The notes under the pieces are model-generated. The model searched no databases and was not told the DNA's origin. It was given only the letters and a program-made list of their open reading frames with translations. This document shows positions 16,133 to 24,590 of a stretch of 64,000 bases of DNA, one piece after another (within the stretch, counting starts at the first letter, position 1; every line of letters starts with the position of its first letter). The stretch comes from Pedobacter hartonius (GTDB lineage: Bacteria > Bacteroidota > Bacteroidia > Sphingobacteriales > Sphingobacteriaceae), in contig NZ_FNRA01000001.1 of the NCBI RefSeq assembly GCF_900107535.1, forward strand, positions 372,001 to 436,000, written 5' to 3'. A program made the translations under genes and the position numbers.

Positions 16133-17224
16133 ATGGCAGGTAATACATTTGGGCATTTATTCAGGATTTCCACTTTTGGAGAATCACATGGGGAAGCCAT
16201 TGGCGTTATCGTTGACGGATGCCCTGCGCAGCTCCCTATAGCTATTGAGTTTATCCAGTCAGAACTGGACAAACGCCGTCCCGGTCAGTCAAAGATCACT
16301 ACCCAGCGTAAGGAGAGTGATACCGTACAGATCCTTTCAGGCACCTTTGAAGGGAAAAGCACAGGCACGCCCATCGCGTTGCTGATCCCCAACGAAGACC
16401 ACCGCTCCAAGGATTATGAGCACAACAAGACTGTTTACCGTCCCTCACATGCCGATTATACTTATGATGCCAAATATGGTATCCGCGATCACCGTGGCGG
16501 AGGCCGCTCTTCGGCAAGGGAGACTGCTGCACGTGTTGCCGCAGGTGCCATTGCCAAACTGCTGCTTCAGCATTACGGAATCAGTGTTTTCGCCCATGTT
16601 TCGGCAGTAGGAACAATCAATGCACCTCACCTGCAACCGCTGCCCGTTGAAGAACTGCTGGCCCAGCGTGAAGAGAATATCGTGCGTTGCGCAGATCCGG
16701 CTACAGCAAAGGAAATGATTGAATTTATTGATCAGATCCGGAAAGACGGCGATACGGTAGGCGGAAAGATCAGCTGTGTGATCCAGAATTGTCCTCCGGG
16801 ACTGGGGGAACCGGTGTTCGATAAATTACATGCCGATCTTGGAAAGGCGATGTTAAGCATCAACGCAGTCCATGGATATGAATACGGCTCTGGATTCTCC
16901 GGTAGTGAGATGAAAGGATCGGAACATAACGATATCTTTTTAACAAATGGCGACAAGGGGCCAAAAACGCTGACCAACTTTTCCGGCGGGATACAAGGGG
17001 GCATTTCAAATGGTATGGAGATCGGTTTCACTGTAGCCTTTAAACCGGTAGCTACGATTATGCATAATCAGCAAACGGTGAATGCCGCTGGTGAAGCTGC
17101 AGAGATCAGTGGAAAAGGAAGGCATGACCCCTGTGTGGTACCAAGGGCAGTAGTTATTGTTGAGGCAATGGCGGCGTTGGTACTGGCAGATCAGTTGCTG
17201 AGACACAGGGCCAGCCAGCTGTAA
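16133..17224 (+). CDS. aroC: chorismate synthase
   Basis: Last common step: EPSP to chorismate, using reduced FMN. The 363 residues contain the chorismate synthase signatures [17 protein letters not shown] near the start, the [20 protein letters not shown] block in the middle, and the C-terminal [24 protein letters not shown]. It begins 12 nt after aroA and ends the operon, and a very long hairpin terminator follows about 100 nt later. With pheA and the DAHP synthase/mutase fusion, the operon holds the first, last-two and Phe-branch steps under one attenuator, while aroB is elsewhere in the window. Confidence 0.97.
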   Translation: MAGNTFGHLFRISTFGESHGEAIGVIVDGCPAQLPIAIEFIQSELDKRRPGQSKITTQRKESDTVQILSGTFEGKSTGTPIALLIPNEDHRSKDYEHNKTVYRPSHADYTYDAKYGIRDHRGGGRSSARETAARVAAGAIAKLLLQHYGISVFAHVSAVGTINAPHLQPLPVEELLAQREENIVRCADPATAKEMIEFIDQIRKDGDTVGGKISCVIQNCPPGLGEPVFDKLHADLGKAMLSINAVHGYEYGSGFSGSEMKGSEHNDIFLTNGDKGPKTLTNFSGGIQGGISNGMEIGFTVAFKPVATIMHNQQTVNAAGEAAEISGKGRHDPCVVPRAVVIVEAMAALVLADQLLRHRASQL

Positions 17225-17321
17225 GGGATATTTTAGATCATCAATTAGATGTTCAGTTCTATTGATATCTTTATCTGTAGCTTAAGATTTTCTCTATTCT
17301 ATAGATATCCGGGCTTTGCTG

Positions 17322-17402
17322 AAAAAAAGGGACCTCTCTTTCGATGCTGCCTGCTGCTGAAGCGCAGCAGAGAAGGCATCGAAAGAGAGGTCCCTTTTTT
17401 TT
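17322..17402. terminator. very long bidirectional hairpin terminator
   Basis: A 26-bp perfect stem (17322-17347 with 17376-17401) begins with seven A and ends with eight T, so it can terminate both strands. The 28-nt apical part folds again (ctgctg/cagcag). The stem is far longer than a usual terminator and may be a folded repeat element placed between aroC and the converging E1 gene. Confidence 0.8.
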
Positions 17403-17425
17403 ATAGCTGATCCTTTGGACGGTCT

Positions 17426-17649
17426 GTAGCATGACGGCCGGATTCCCCGGTCTGCAATAGGCTTAAAGCCTCCGTTTAAAAAATCCACCGGATAAATAGA
17501 TGTAACATGATGGCCGGATTCCCCGGTCTGCAATAGGTTTAAAGCGGACGTTTAGAAAATCCACCGGATAAATAGATGTAACATGACGGCCGGATTCCCC
17601 GGTCTGCAATAGGTTTAAAGCGGACGTTTAGAAAATCCACCGGATAAAC
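17426..17649. repeat. three tandem 76-bp repeats, non-coding
   Basis: Copies begin at 17426, 17502 and 17578. Copies 2 and 3 differ at one position (atgat/atgac); copy 1 differs at several. Each holds acggccggattccccggtctgc, ttaaagc and aaatccaccggataaa. No reading frame is conserved across the copies, and a 79-codon frame on the minus strand here does not repeat in phase. The array sits between two long hairpins. Confidence 0.85.
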
Positions 17650-17654
17650 TTTTA

Positions 17655-17737
17655 AAATAAATGTGTGCTGTATGACGGCCTCAGCGTTCTTTCGCGCAGC
17701 GAATTAATGCAGCCGGAATACAGTACACATTTATTTC
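17655..17737. terminator. long hairpin beyond the E1 gene
   Basis: The arms aaataaatgtgtgctgtat (17655-17673) and atacagtacacatttattt (17719-17737) pair over 19 positions with about one mismatch, enclosing a 45-nt GC-richer apex. It is the nearest structure downstream of the minus-strand E1 gene and may protect or terminate that transcript. Confidence 0.5.
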
Positions 17738-17788
17738 AGCGAAGCCAGAAAATCCCTTAGACCTTATGCTGCAATGCAAGATATCCAG

Positions 17789-20212
17789 TTAATAAATAGC
17801 CGGATATTTTGTTGAATTATGTTCATTCATCATGCGGTACACCGTTTCTACTATGTCGTCTACTGACGGTTTTGTGAAATAATCACCATCAGTACCATAT
17901 GGGGTGCGGTGTGCCTTTGCAGATAAGGTTTGCGGCTGTGCGTCCAGGTGATAATAACCGCCCTGTACTTCAAGTATCTGCTGTAGCAGGTATGCTGAAC
18001 CGCCTCCAGGTACATCTTCGTCTACGATGAGGAGTTTGCTGGTTTTCTGTAAAGAGGCAGCACACAGGTGATCTGTGTCAAAAGGCAGCAGCGTTTGCGG
18101 ATCAATAATCTCCAAAGAAATTCCCATCAGGGCCAGTTCTTCAGCAGCTTCTTCGACAATGCGGAGCGTGGAACCGTAGGAGACAACGGTAATATCTGCT
18201 CCTTCCCTGATCATTTCGGCCTTGCCCAGGGGAACAGTAAAATCACCTACGTTATCGGGCATCATCTCTTTCAGGCGGTAGCCGTTCAGGCATTCAATCA
18301 CCAGGGCAGGTTCATCTGATCTGAGCAGAGTATTATACATTCCGGCCGCCCGCGTCATGTCGCGCGGCACACAGAGGTGCAAGCCCCTCAGAGAGCCCAG
18401 GATCATTGCAATCGGAGAGCCGGAGTGCCATACGCCTTCAAGGCGGTGACCGCGGGTGCGGATGATCACCGGTGCCTTCTGCCCTGCTTTGGTACGGTAA
18501 GACAGGCTTGCCAGGTCATCACTTAAGATGTTGAGTGCGTACAGCAGGTAATCCAGGTATTGTATTTCAGCTATCGGTTTTAGTCCGCGCAGCGCCAGGC
18601 CTATACCCTGGCCTATGATGGTCATTTCCCTGATACCGGTATCAGTGATCCGCAGGTCGCCATATTTGGCCTGCAGGCCTGCAAATCCCTGGTTTACGTC
18701 GCCAATAGCGCCCAGGTCTTCACCGAAGGCCACCAGGCGCTCGTCACGCGCAAAGTTGGCATCAAAACAGGCGTTCAGCACTTCACGGCCGTCAACCATT
18801 TTGCTGTTCTCCTGATAAGTAGCGGCAGTCATCTCCACCATGGAGATGCTTTCCTTACCATCAGTGAACAATTTTGAGTTGTAACGCTCTTCATTACGGA
18901 GCTTCTCCTTTTGGTACCAGTCCATCAAGCGTTCCCTTTCTTCAGAAGTATGGCCGCGTGTGATACGGAGGGCCCTTCTTGCTGAAGAGATGATCTCTTT
19001 CCGCTGTGCGTCAGGAGTGTTTACCAGTGTGCCGGTAATCCGGGTAAGGAGGGGATTGGAAACCGCCAGGTTATTGATCAGGGCGATTGCCTCATCTTTT
19101 TCTATCTTAATATCAGCCAGGAACTCATTCCATGCTTCTTTCTGGGCATCACGTACAAATTTCCTGGCCTTGTCTTCCAGGATGCCCAGCTGCTCTTCAT
19201 CAACGATGGCAGATTCCAGCATCCAGTTACGCATCTGGCGAAGGCAGTCATATTCCTTCTCCCAGGCCAGCCTGCCCTTGTCTTTATATCTTTCATGGGA
19301 TCCTGAAGTAGAATGGCCCTGGGGTTGTGTAACTTCAGTGACATGGATCATCACCGGTACATGCTCATTCCTGCAAACCTGGATGGCCTGCTGATAGGTT
19401 TCGCATAAAGCCGGATAATCCCATCCCCTTACCTTATAGATCTCAAATCCGGCGTTCTGATCATCACGCTGAAAGCCTTTCAGCACTTCAGAGATATCCT
19501 CTTTGGTAGTCTGGTACTTTGCGGGCACGGAGATGCCATAGGCGTCGTCCCAGATGGAAATAGCCATAGGGATCTGTAATACTCCGGCAGCATTTATAGC
19601 CTCAAAGAACACACCTTCAGAAGTTGAGGCATTGCCAATAGTACCAAAGGCCACCTCATTTCCTTTGACGGAAAAGTTCTTCAGGTAATCCAGTTCAGGG
19701 TTTTTTCTATATAATTTAGAAGCATAGGCCAGTCCTACGAGACGTGCCATCTGTCCGCCTGTAGGCGCAATGTCAGATGATGAATTCTTCATTGCGGTAA
19801 GGTCCTTCCAGGATCCGTCTTCATTTAAAGAACGGGTAGAAAAATGGCAGTTCATCTGACGGCCGGCAGAAGCGGGATCGGCCTGCACATCAGGATTTGC
19901 ATATAACTGTGCAAAAAACTCCTTCATGGTACAAATACCGGTAGCAAAGGCGAACGTCTGATCGCGGTAGTACCCCGAACGCCAGTCGCCATTTTTAAAA
20001 GCTTTAGCCATGGCAATCTGCGGAAGTTCTTTTCCATCGCCAAAAATACCAAACTTCGCCTTGCCTGTTAAAACTTCCTTACGGCCCAATAAACTTGCTT
20101 GCCTGCTTTCGAAGGCAATCTTATAATCCTCGATCACAATCGTTTTAAAGGCCTCAAAACTTAATTCTGAAGCATCGATGGGGTTCGTTGTAAGTTTGTT
20201 ATTTAGCATCAT
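17789..20212 (-). CDS. fused alpha/beta E1 component of a 2-oxoacid dehydrogenase
   Basis: An 807-residue thiamine diphosphate enzyme with both E1 subunits in one chain, as seen in many Bacteroidetes and probably acting on branched-chain 2-oxoacids. Residues about 50-400 are the E1-alpha part (TPP and metal region IGNASTSEG to WDDAYGIS). Residues about 465-800 are E1-beta (FGEDLGAIGDVNQGF, TDTGIREMTIIGQGIGLA, IEIQYLDYL-like, VDEDVPGGGSAYLLQQ). The usual metal-site pair GDG...NN reads GN(194)A...D(222)D, a reciprocal swap discussed in findings. No E2 or E3 gene is adjacent. The start ATGATG at 20212 allows a one-codon shift. Confidence 0.9.
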   Translation of the reverse strand: MMLNNKLTTNPIDASELSFEAFKTIVIEDYKIAFESRQASLLGRKEVLTGKAKFGIFGDGKELPQIAMAKAFKNGDWRSGYYRDQTFAFATGICTMKEFFAQLYANPDVQADPASAGRQMNCHFSTRSLNEDGSWKDLTAMKNSSSDIAPTGGQMARLVGLAYASKLYRKNPELDYLKNFSVKGNEVAFGTIGNASTSEGVFFEAINAAGVLQIPMAISIWDDAYGISVPAKYQTTKEDISEVLKGFQRDDQNAGFEIYKVRGWDYPALCETYQQAIQVCRNEHVPVMIHVTEVTQPQGHSTSGSHERYKDKGRLAWEKEYDCLRQMRNWMLESAIVDEEQLGILEDKARKFVRDAQKEAWNEFLADIKIEKDEAIALINNLAVSNPLLTRITGTLVNTPDAQRKEIISSARRALRITRGHTSEERERLMDWYQKEKLRNEERYNSKLFTDGKESISMVEMTAATYQENSKMVDGREVLNACFDANFARDERLVAFGEDLGAIGDVNQGFAGLQAKYGDLRITDTGIREMTIIGQGIGLALRGLKPIAEIQYLDYLLYALNILSDDLASLSYRTKAGQKAPVIIRTRGHRLEGVWHSGSPIAMILGSLRGLHLCVPRDMTRAAGMYNTLLRSDEPALVIECLNGYRLKEMMPDNVGDFTVPLGKAEMIREGADITVVSYGSTLRIVEEAAEELALMGISLEIIDPQTLLPFDTDHLCAASLQKTSKLLIVDEDVPGGGSAYLLQQILEVQGGYYHLDAQPQTLSAKAHRTPYGTDGDYFTKPSVDDIVETVYRMMNEHNSTKYPAIY

Positions 20213-20297
20213 AGAAACAAAAGTTTATTGGGTAAAGATACATATTTTATAAAATATGCTCGGACAACAGGCGCAATATATAAATTTGTTCGGGGCT

Positions 20298-20326
20298 TTG
20301 AATTATGAAGTAAATCAGTAAATTTG
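20298..20326 (+). promoter_or_regulatory. promoter of the DUF1573 gene
   Basis: TTG at 20298-20300 and TAAATTTG at 20319-20326, 18 nt apart, end 16 nt before the ATG at 20343. This fits the Bacteroidetes consensus. Confidence 0.6.
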
Positions 20327-20342
20327 TTTAAAACATACAAAC

Positions 20343-20735
20343 ATGAAAAAGCTAATTGTACTATTAACCTTTGTCTTAGGCATAAGCGTTGCCTCATTTG
20401 CACAAAGTAAACCGGCGGAATTTAAGTTCGAAAAAGAAACATATGATTTTGGAAAAATTCCAATGGGCAAACCTGTTTCTGTAGATTTTAAATTCACGAA
20501 TGTTGGTGAAGAGCCGCTGATTTTAACCAAGGTTGAAACTACCTGCGGATGTACAGTTCCTACTTATACACAAACTCCTGTTCAGAAAGGACAGTCAGGA
20601 TTGATCAAAGTAACTTATACTCCTGCCGGCACGCCGTTGCCATTCAGCAAAAGCATTACAATCACTTCAAATGCTAAAACAACCACTAAAGTGTTGTACA
20701 TTAAAGGAGAGACTGTAGCAGCTAGCAGCAAATAA
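20343..20735 (+). CDS. DUF1573 domain exported protein
   Basis: A 130-residue protein with a signal peptide (residues 1-20, ending SFAQ) and one DUF1573 Ig-like domain: FKFEKETYDFGKIPMGKPVSVDFKFTN, then CGCTVP and GLIKVTYTPAG. The family is abundant in Bacteroidetes and resembles ASPM/SPD-2/Hydin beta-sandwiches; its function is unknown. The gene is monocistronic between its own promoter and a strong terminator. Confidence 0.88.
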   Translation: MKKLIVLLTFVLGISVASFAQSKPAEFKFEKETYDFGKIPMGKPVSVDFKFTNVGEEPLILTKVETTCGCTVPTYTQTPVQKGQSGLIKVTYTPAGTPLPFSKSITITSNAKTTTKVLYIKGETVAASSK

Positions 20736-20762
20736 TTTTATCAAAAAAATATTTATTTAATA

Positions 20763-20790
20763 AAAACCTCGTTAGTCAGCGAGGTTTTTT
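20763..20790 (+). terminator. terminator after the DUF1573 gene
   Basis: The stem aaaacctcg (20763-20771)/cgaggtttt (20780-20788) has an 8-nt loop and a T-run. The next start codon is only 11 nt beyond it. Confidence 0.85.
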
Positions 20791-20797
20791 ATTTTTG
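20790..20797 (+). promoter_or_regulatory. TAnnTTTG box 4 nt before the aminotransferase start
   Basis: TATTTTTG overlaps the end of the terminator T-run and ends 4 nt before ATG 20802. Any promoter here would give a leaderless or nearly leaderless mRNA. No TTG lies 19-21 nt upstream. Confidence 0.4.
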
Positions 20798-20801
20798 CAG
20801 C

Positions 20802-22001
20802 ATGCCATATATATCAGAAAAAGGGGTTGAAATGCCGGCTTCACCTATTAGAAAGCTCAGTCCATTTGCCATACAGGCGAAAAAGGACGGTAAAAAAGTT
20901 TACCATTTAAATATCGGACAGCCTGATATAGCCACGCCCGAGGGGATGTTAAACGCGATTAAAAATATCGATTTTGATGTATGGGCCTATACTGAATCTG
21001 AAGGCACCTTAAGTTACAGAATTAAACTGACCGAATATTATAACAAACTGGGCTACAATATCAGGCCTGAAGACATCCTCGTTACGCTTGGCGGCTCTGA
21101 GGCAATCACCATTGCTATGCAAACCTGCGTGAATGAAGGTGACGAGATTATTATTCCGGAACCTTTTTATGCAAATTATAACGGATTTGCCTGTATGAGC
21201 AATGTGGTGGTTAAGCCTATTCTTTCTTATATTGAAACTGGTTTCGCACTCCCTCCGATAGCAGAATTTGAGAAAGTGATCACCGACAAGACCAAGGCTA
21301 TCATCATCTGTAACCCAAATAATCCAACCGGCTATCTGTATTCAAAAGAAGAGCTGCAGGCGCTAAAAGAATTATGTCTTAAATATGACCTTTTTCTGTT
21401 CTGTGATGAGGCTTACAGGGAATTCTGTTATGACGGTAAGGACTTTATTTCTCCTATGCACCTGGATGGCCTGGATGAAAATGTAGTGATGCTTGATACT
21501 GTCTCTAAAAGATACAGCGCATGCGGCGCACGTTTGGGCTGCCTGATCACCAAAAATAAGGAAGTGATCAAATCAGCATTAAAATTTGCACAGGCAAGGC
21601 TAAGCCCCGGATTGGTAGAACAAATTGCAGGGTCTGCAGCTGTAGATACACCGGACAGTTACTTTGAAGCGGTAAATAAGGAATATACACTCCGCAGAAA
21701 CACATTGGTTTCAAGGCTGAATAGTATTGAGGGAGTATTTTGCCCTAACCCGGGCGGCGCATTTTATGTAGTTGCCAAATTACCCATTGATGATGCCGAT
21801 AAATTTTGTCAGTGGATACTGGAGAGCTTTGACTACCAGGGCAGAACCGTAATGATGGCACCTGCAACCGGTTTTTACTCTACACCGGGATCAGGAAAAA
21901 ATGAGGTCAGGATGGCTTATGTACTGAACGTTAATGACCTGAATGCGGCAATGGATTGTTTGACAGTTGCGCTGGAGCAATATCCGGGAAGGACAGATTA
22001 G
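20802..22001 (+). CDS. class I/II PLP-dependent aminotransferase (aspartate aminotransferase-like)
   Basis: A 399-residue cytoplasmic fold-type I aminotransferase. Visible elements are LNIGQPDIATPEGM near residue 35, the YTESEGTLSYR stretch, ILVTLGGSEAI, the Asn-Pro-Asn-Asn-Pro-Thr-Gly turn (IICNPNNPTGYLY), FCDEAYREF with the PLP-ring Asp, and DTVSKRYSACGARLG with the Schiff-base Lys. Substrate is not fixed by sequence; aspartate, or aromatic and branched amino acids, are possible. It could supply the transamination that the aromatic operon 4 kb away lacks. It is isolated by a terminator immediately upstream. Confidence 0.92.
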   Translation: MPYISEKGVEMPASPIRKLSPFAIQAKKDGKKVYHLNIGQPDIATPEGMLNAIKNIDFDVWAYTESEGTLSYRIKLTEYYNKLGYNIRPEDILVTLGGSEAITIAMQTCVNEGDEIIIPEPFYANYNGFACMSNVVVKPILSYIETGFALPPIAEFEKVITDKTKAIIICNPNNPTGYLYSKEELQALKELCLKYDLFLFCDEAYREFCYDGKDFISPMHLDGLDENVVMLDTVSKRYSACGARLGCLITKNKEVIKSALKFAQARLSPGLVEQIAGSAAVDTPDSYFEAVNKEYTLRRNTLVSRLNSIEGVFCPNPGGAFYVVAKLPIDDADKFCQWILESFDYQGRTVMMAPATGFYSTPGSGKNEVRMAYVLNVNDLNAAMDCLTVALEQYPGRTD

Positions 22002-22046
22002 GTGTTCCGGGTAGTCTGTTCAGATTGCCGGAATCGCTGAATATAA

Positions 22047-22105
22047 CCGATATGACGGTTCAGCAGCTGAACAGCTTTGCCTGCAGTACTGAACTATCAT
22101 ATCGG
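22047..22105. terminator. long hairpin between converging genes
   Basis: The arms ccgatatgacggttcag (22047-22063) and ctgaactatcatatcgg (22089-22105) pair with about two mismatches around a 25-nt apex. It ends at the stop codon of the converging ATPase gene. There is no long T-run, so it may be an mRNA end-stabilising hairpin rather than a classic terminator. Confidence 0.5.
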
Positions 22106-23260
22106 CTATGTAATATTGTTCCAGCTTAAAACAGTGTACTTATTCCTCTGCTGATCTTCAGTACCCCCATAGATCAGTGTTTTATTTACTTTGGCAGGCT
22201 TCGCTAATTCTTCGAAATGATCCATTTCCTTAAATAAAGAAGTTTTGATGGTCTCTGTCGCTTTTACTTCATAGATATCAAATCCCTGATGGGTTTTAAA
22301 CAGAATATCAACTTCATTGGCATTGCTGTCCTGCCAGAAATAGTACTCCTGGTGCAGGTATAAATGCTCATTTCTTTTCTGAAATTCCGCCATGATCATA
22401 TTTTCGAACAGGGCGCCTTTCAACCTGTTTTCCAGCAGCTCATCAGGGTTTCTGATTCCGAGCAGGTAACTTAATAAACCGGTATCGTAAAAATAGAGCT
22501 TAGGACTTTTTACCAGCCGCTTGTTAAAGTTCTCGTGATAGGGCTGAAGCAGAAAGATGACATAACTACTTTCCAGGATCGAAAGCCATGCTTTCGCAGT
22601 AGGTTGGGATATATTACATTCGTTTGCTAAAGTAGTGATATTCAACAGCTGTCCCGACCGTCCTGCGCATAATCCCAAAAACGTTCTGAATGCCCTAAGG
22701 TCCTTTATATTCAATAATTCAGTAACATCTTTCTCTATATAGGTCTGGACATAATTTGCGTAGAATATAACTGGGTCTATTTCCCTGTCAAAAATAGCCG
22801 GATAAAATCCTCTTACCAGCGTTCGCTGATAGGAACTGCCCAGTAAAGATTGCGTCTTCATTTCTGAAAAATCCAACGGCAGTAATTTGAACAATGCAAC
22901 CCTGCCTGCCAGCATCTGTGTAATACTTTTTAACAAGTGAAAATTTTGTGATCCGGATAATATAAACTGCCCCATTTGCCCTGAAGCATCAACCCGGGTC
23001 TGGATGTATGAAAACAATGCCGGTACACGTTGAACCTCATCAAAAATAACTTTTTCGTTATAAACATTCAGAAAGGCAACAGGGTCTTCAAGTGCGAACG
23101 AACGAACATTGGGATCTTCGAGCGAGACATACCTGTAATCCTTAAATAATTCTTTTAACAGCGTAGTTTTACCCGATTGCCGTGGTCCGGTTAAGGCAAT
23201 TACTGGGAATTTTAAACTCTGAGATTGAATGAGGTGAGTGAGTTGCCTGAAAATAAACAT
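22106..23260 (-). CDS. AAA ATPase with DUF4143 domain
   Basis: A 384-residue member of the AAA_14/DUF4143 family. Walker A GPRQSGKT (25-32) and Walker B KVIFDEVQR (near 70) are followed by ILSGSQNF (sensor-like) and LLPLDFSEM. The C-terminal DUF4143 part (about 200-384) has NISQPTAKAWLSILESSYVIFLLQPY (HTH-like), a restriction-nuclease-like strand (EYYFWQDSNANEVDILF) and YEVKAT. Family members are widespread, patchily distributed and of unknown role; some authors treat them as accessory or defence genes. The gene is alone. Its promoter region holds a TAAATTTG box (minus strand, 23284-23291) abutting a six-fold 22-bp repeat, which suggests dedicated control, possibly by itself. Confidence 0.88.
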   Translation of the reverse strand: MFIFRQLTHLIQSQSLKFPVIALTGPRQSGKTTLLKELFKDYRYVSLEDPNVRSFALEDPVAFLNVYNEKVIFDEVQRVPALFSYIQTRVDASGQMGQFILSGSQNFHLLKSITQMLAGRVALFKLLPLDFSEMKTQSLLGSSYQRTLVRGFYPAIFDREIDPVIFYANYVQTYIEKDVTELLNIKDLRAFRTFLGLCAGRSGQLLNITTLANECNISQPTAKAWLSILESSYVIFLLQPYHENFNKRLVKSPKLYFYDTGLLSYLLGIRNPDELLENRLKGALFENMIMAEFQKRNEHLYLHQEYYFWQDSNANEVDILFKTHQGFDIYEVKATETIKTSLFKEMDHFEELAKPAKVNKTLIYGGTEDQQRNKYTVLSWNNIT

Positions 23261-23298
23261 CGCCGTAATATATTATATATCAGCAAATTTACTCTTTC

Positions 23299-23423
23299 AT
23301 TTTGAAATTACATAACTTCTATTTTCAATTTACATAAATTCTATTTTCAATTTACATATCCTATATTTTAAATTTACATAGATTATATTTTCAATTTACA
23401 TAACTTCTATTTTGAATTTACAT
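23299..23423. repeat. six tandem 22-bp repeats upstream of the DUF4143 ATPase
   Basis: The core attttcaatttacat recurs at 23299, 23321, 23343, 23365, 23387 and 23409, spaced exactly 22 bp (two helical turns). The copies vary by one or two bases in the core (ttttgaaattacat, ttttaaatttacat) and more in the 7-nt tail. The first copy reaches the expected -33 region of the ATPase promoter. The layout suits cooperative protein binding along one face of the DNA. No spacers are present, so it is not CRISPR. Confidence 0.85.
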
Positions 23424-23476
23424 TGAAAAAACTGAAAACCTCCTCAATTCCAACAGGTTAATTAAATGACATATTT

Positions 23477-23539
23477 TTGATTTTATTTCTGGTATAACAT
23501 CTACCTTTGTAAGGTAAACTTATAAGTTTACCTTACAAA
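23477..23539 (+). promoter_or_regulatory. marR operon promoter and 34-bp palindromic operator
   Basis: TTG (23477-23479) and TACCTTTG (23502-23509) form a promoter with a 22-nt spacer. A perfect 34-bp palindrome at 23506-23539, with half-site tttgtaaggtaaactta, covers the end of the -7 box and the transcription start. It ends 4 nt before the marR ATG. This is the arrangement expected for an autorepressed MarR regulator. Confidence 0.8.
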
Positions 23540-23543
23540 GATC

Positions 23544-23972
23544 ATGAAAGATACACATCTGGCTTCCTCACTGAGAAACGTGACCTCTAAATTATTTAAA
23601 AGGCTCAGACAACAGATCAATACGATTGATAACCTGTCAATAACGGAGATCAGCACGCTCTCCAACTTATACAATCATCAGCCGCTGTTTCCTTCGCAAA
23701 TGGCAGAAATGGTGAAAATTAAAGCCCAGTCCATGTCGCAGATCATCAACAAGCTGGAAGAAGCAAACCTCATTCTCAAAACACCTTCGGAAACAGACAA
23801 AAGAAAAGTCTCTGTTTCACTGAGCGGTTTTGGAAAAGAAATGGTAGATAAAACAAGGTTTGAGCGTGATGAATGGCTGAATGAAGCGATAGAGCATCAT
23901 CTATCAGTAGCAGATAAAAAGCTGCTTCAGGAAGCGGTTGCGTTAATGGAAAAACTGGCAGAATACAAATAA
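23544..23972 (+). CDS. MarR family transcriptional regulator
   Basis: A 142-residue winged-helix regulator. The DNA-binding part is visible around residues 45-95 (FPSQMAEMVKIKAQSMSQIINKLEEANLI, then the wing SETDKRKVSVSLSGFGKEMV), flanked by dimerisation helices. MarR proteins bind palindromes as dimers and release on ligand binding. The perfect palindrome over its own promoter is the obvious operator. The next two genes, an isochorismatase-like hydrolase (15 nt later) and an MFS exporter, are likely its regulon, so it may sense the exporter's substrate. Confidence 0.92.
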   Translation: MKDTHLASSLRNVTSKLFKRLRQQINTIDNLSITEISTLSNLYNHQPLFPSQMAEMVKIKAQSMSQIINKLEEANLILKTPSETDKRKVSVSLSGFGKEMVDKTRFERDEWLNEAIEHHLSVADKKLLQEAVALMEKLAEYK

Positions 23973-23987
23973 GAAACACACAAAATT

Positions 23988-24590
23988 ATGATCACTCAAA
24001 TAGACCCCACCACAGCTTTAGTACTCATTGACCTGCAAAAAGGAATCGTATCACTTCCTGTTGCCCACCCTGTGGCAGAGGTTATTGGAAAGGCAGCTCA
24101 GCTGACAGATGCCTTTCACGCCAGGAATATGCCGGTGGTTGTGGTCCATGTAAACCCGCTTGGCGCAAAATGGACACTAACCCGGGTAGAAAGCTCAACT
24201 ACGCCAAAGGATGAAGAATCTATTAAACAAGCGAGAGAGGCGATGGAAAAAGGCGGCTTTTTCACCATCGTTCCTGAAATCAAAACCACAACTGAAGATA
24301 TCTTTATTACGAAAGACAGCTGGAATGCCTTTTACAATACAGGTTTACACGAAAAGCTTCAGCGCCTGAATATCACGAGCATCGTACTGGCCGGGGTGGC
24401 CACCTCAATTGGTGTTGAAGGCACGGCAAGAGAAGCCAGCCAGCTGGGCTATAACATCACTTTTGCAAAAGATGCCATGACGGATATGCACCTCTCCGCC
24501 CATGAAAACAGCATGCAATTTATTTTTCCACGCATAGGAGAAGTTGACAATACCGCTGCCATCATCAAAAAACTTACAGAGGCAGTTTAG
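23988..24590 (+). CDS. isochorismatase family hydrolase
   Basis: A 200-residue alpha/beta cysteine-hydrolase fold. The conserved Asp is D15 (LVLIDLQKGI) and the conserved Lys is K109 (ITKDSWNAF). The position of the nucleophilic Cys in amidase members reads Gly142 (GVATSIGVEGTAREA), as in true isochorismatases, which hydrolyse a vinyl ether without a nucleophile. The cis-peptide region GVATS is intact. Nicotinamidase-type chemistry is therefore unlikely; the real substrate is unknown. It is co-transcribed with marR and directly abuts the MFS gene (TAGATG). Confidence 0.88.
   Translation: MITQIDPTTALVLIDLQKGIVSLPVAHPVAEVIGKAAQLTDAFHARNMPVVVVHVNPLGAKWTLTRVESSTTPKDEESIKQAREAMEKGGFFTIVPEIKTTTEDIFITKDSWNAFYNTGLHEKLQRLNITSIVLAGVATSIGVEGTAREASQLGYNITFAKDAMTDMHLSAHENSMQFIFPRIGEVDNTAAIIKKLTEAV

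Noticed and set aside
17426-17649. Possible CRISPR or protein-coding tandem repeat
   Set aside because: The 76-bp units are contiguous without spacers, and 76 is not a multiple of three, so no frame repeats in phase.
23299-23423. Possible CRISPR array (regular short repeats)
   Set aside because: The 22-bp period is fully occupied by the repeat itself with no unique spacers, and no cas genes are present.
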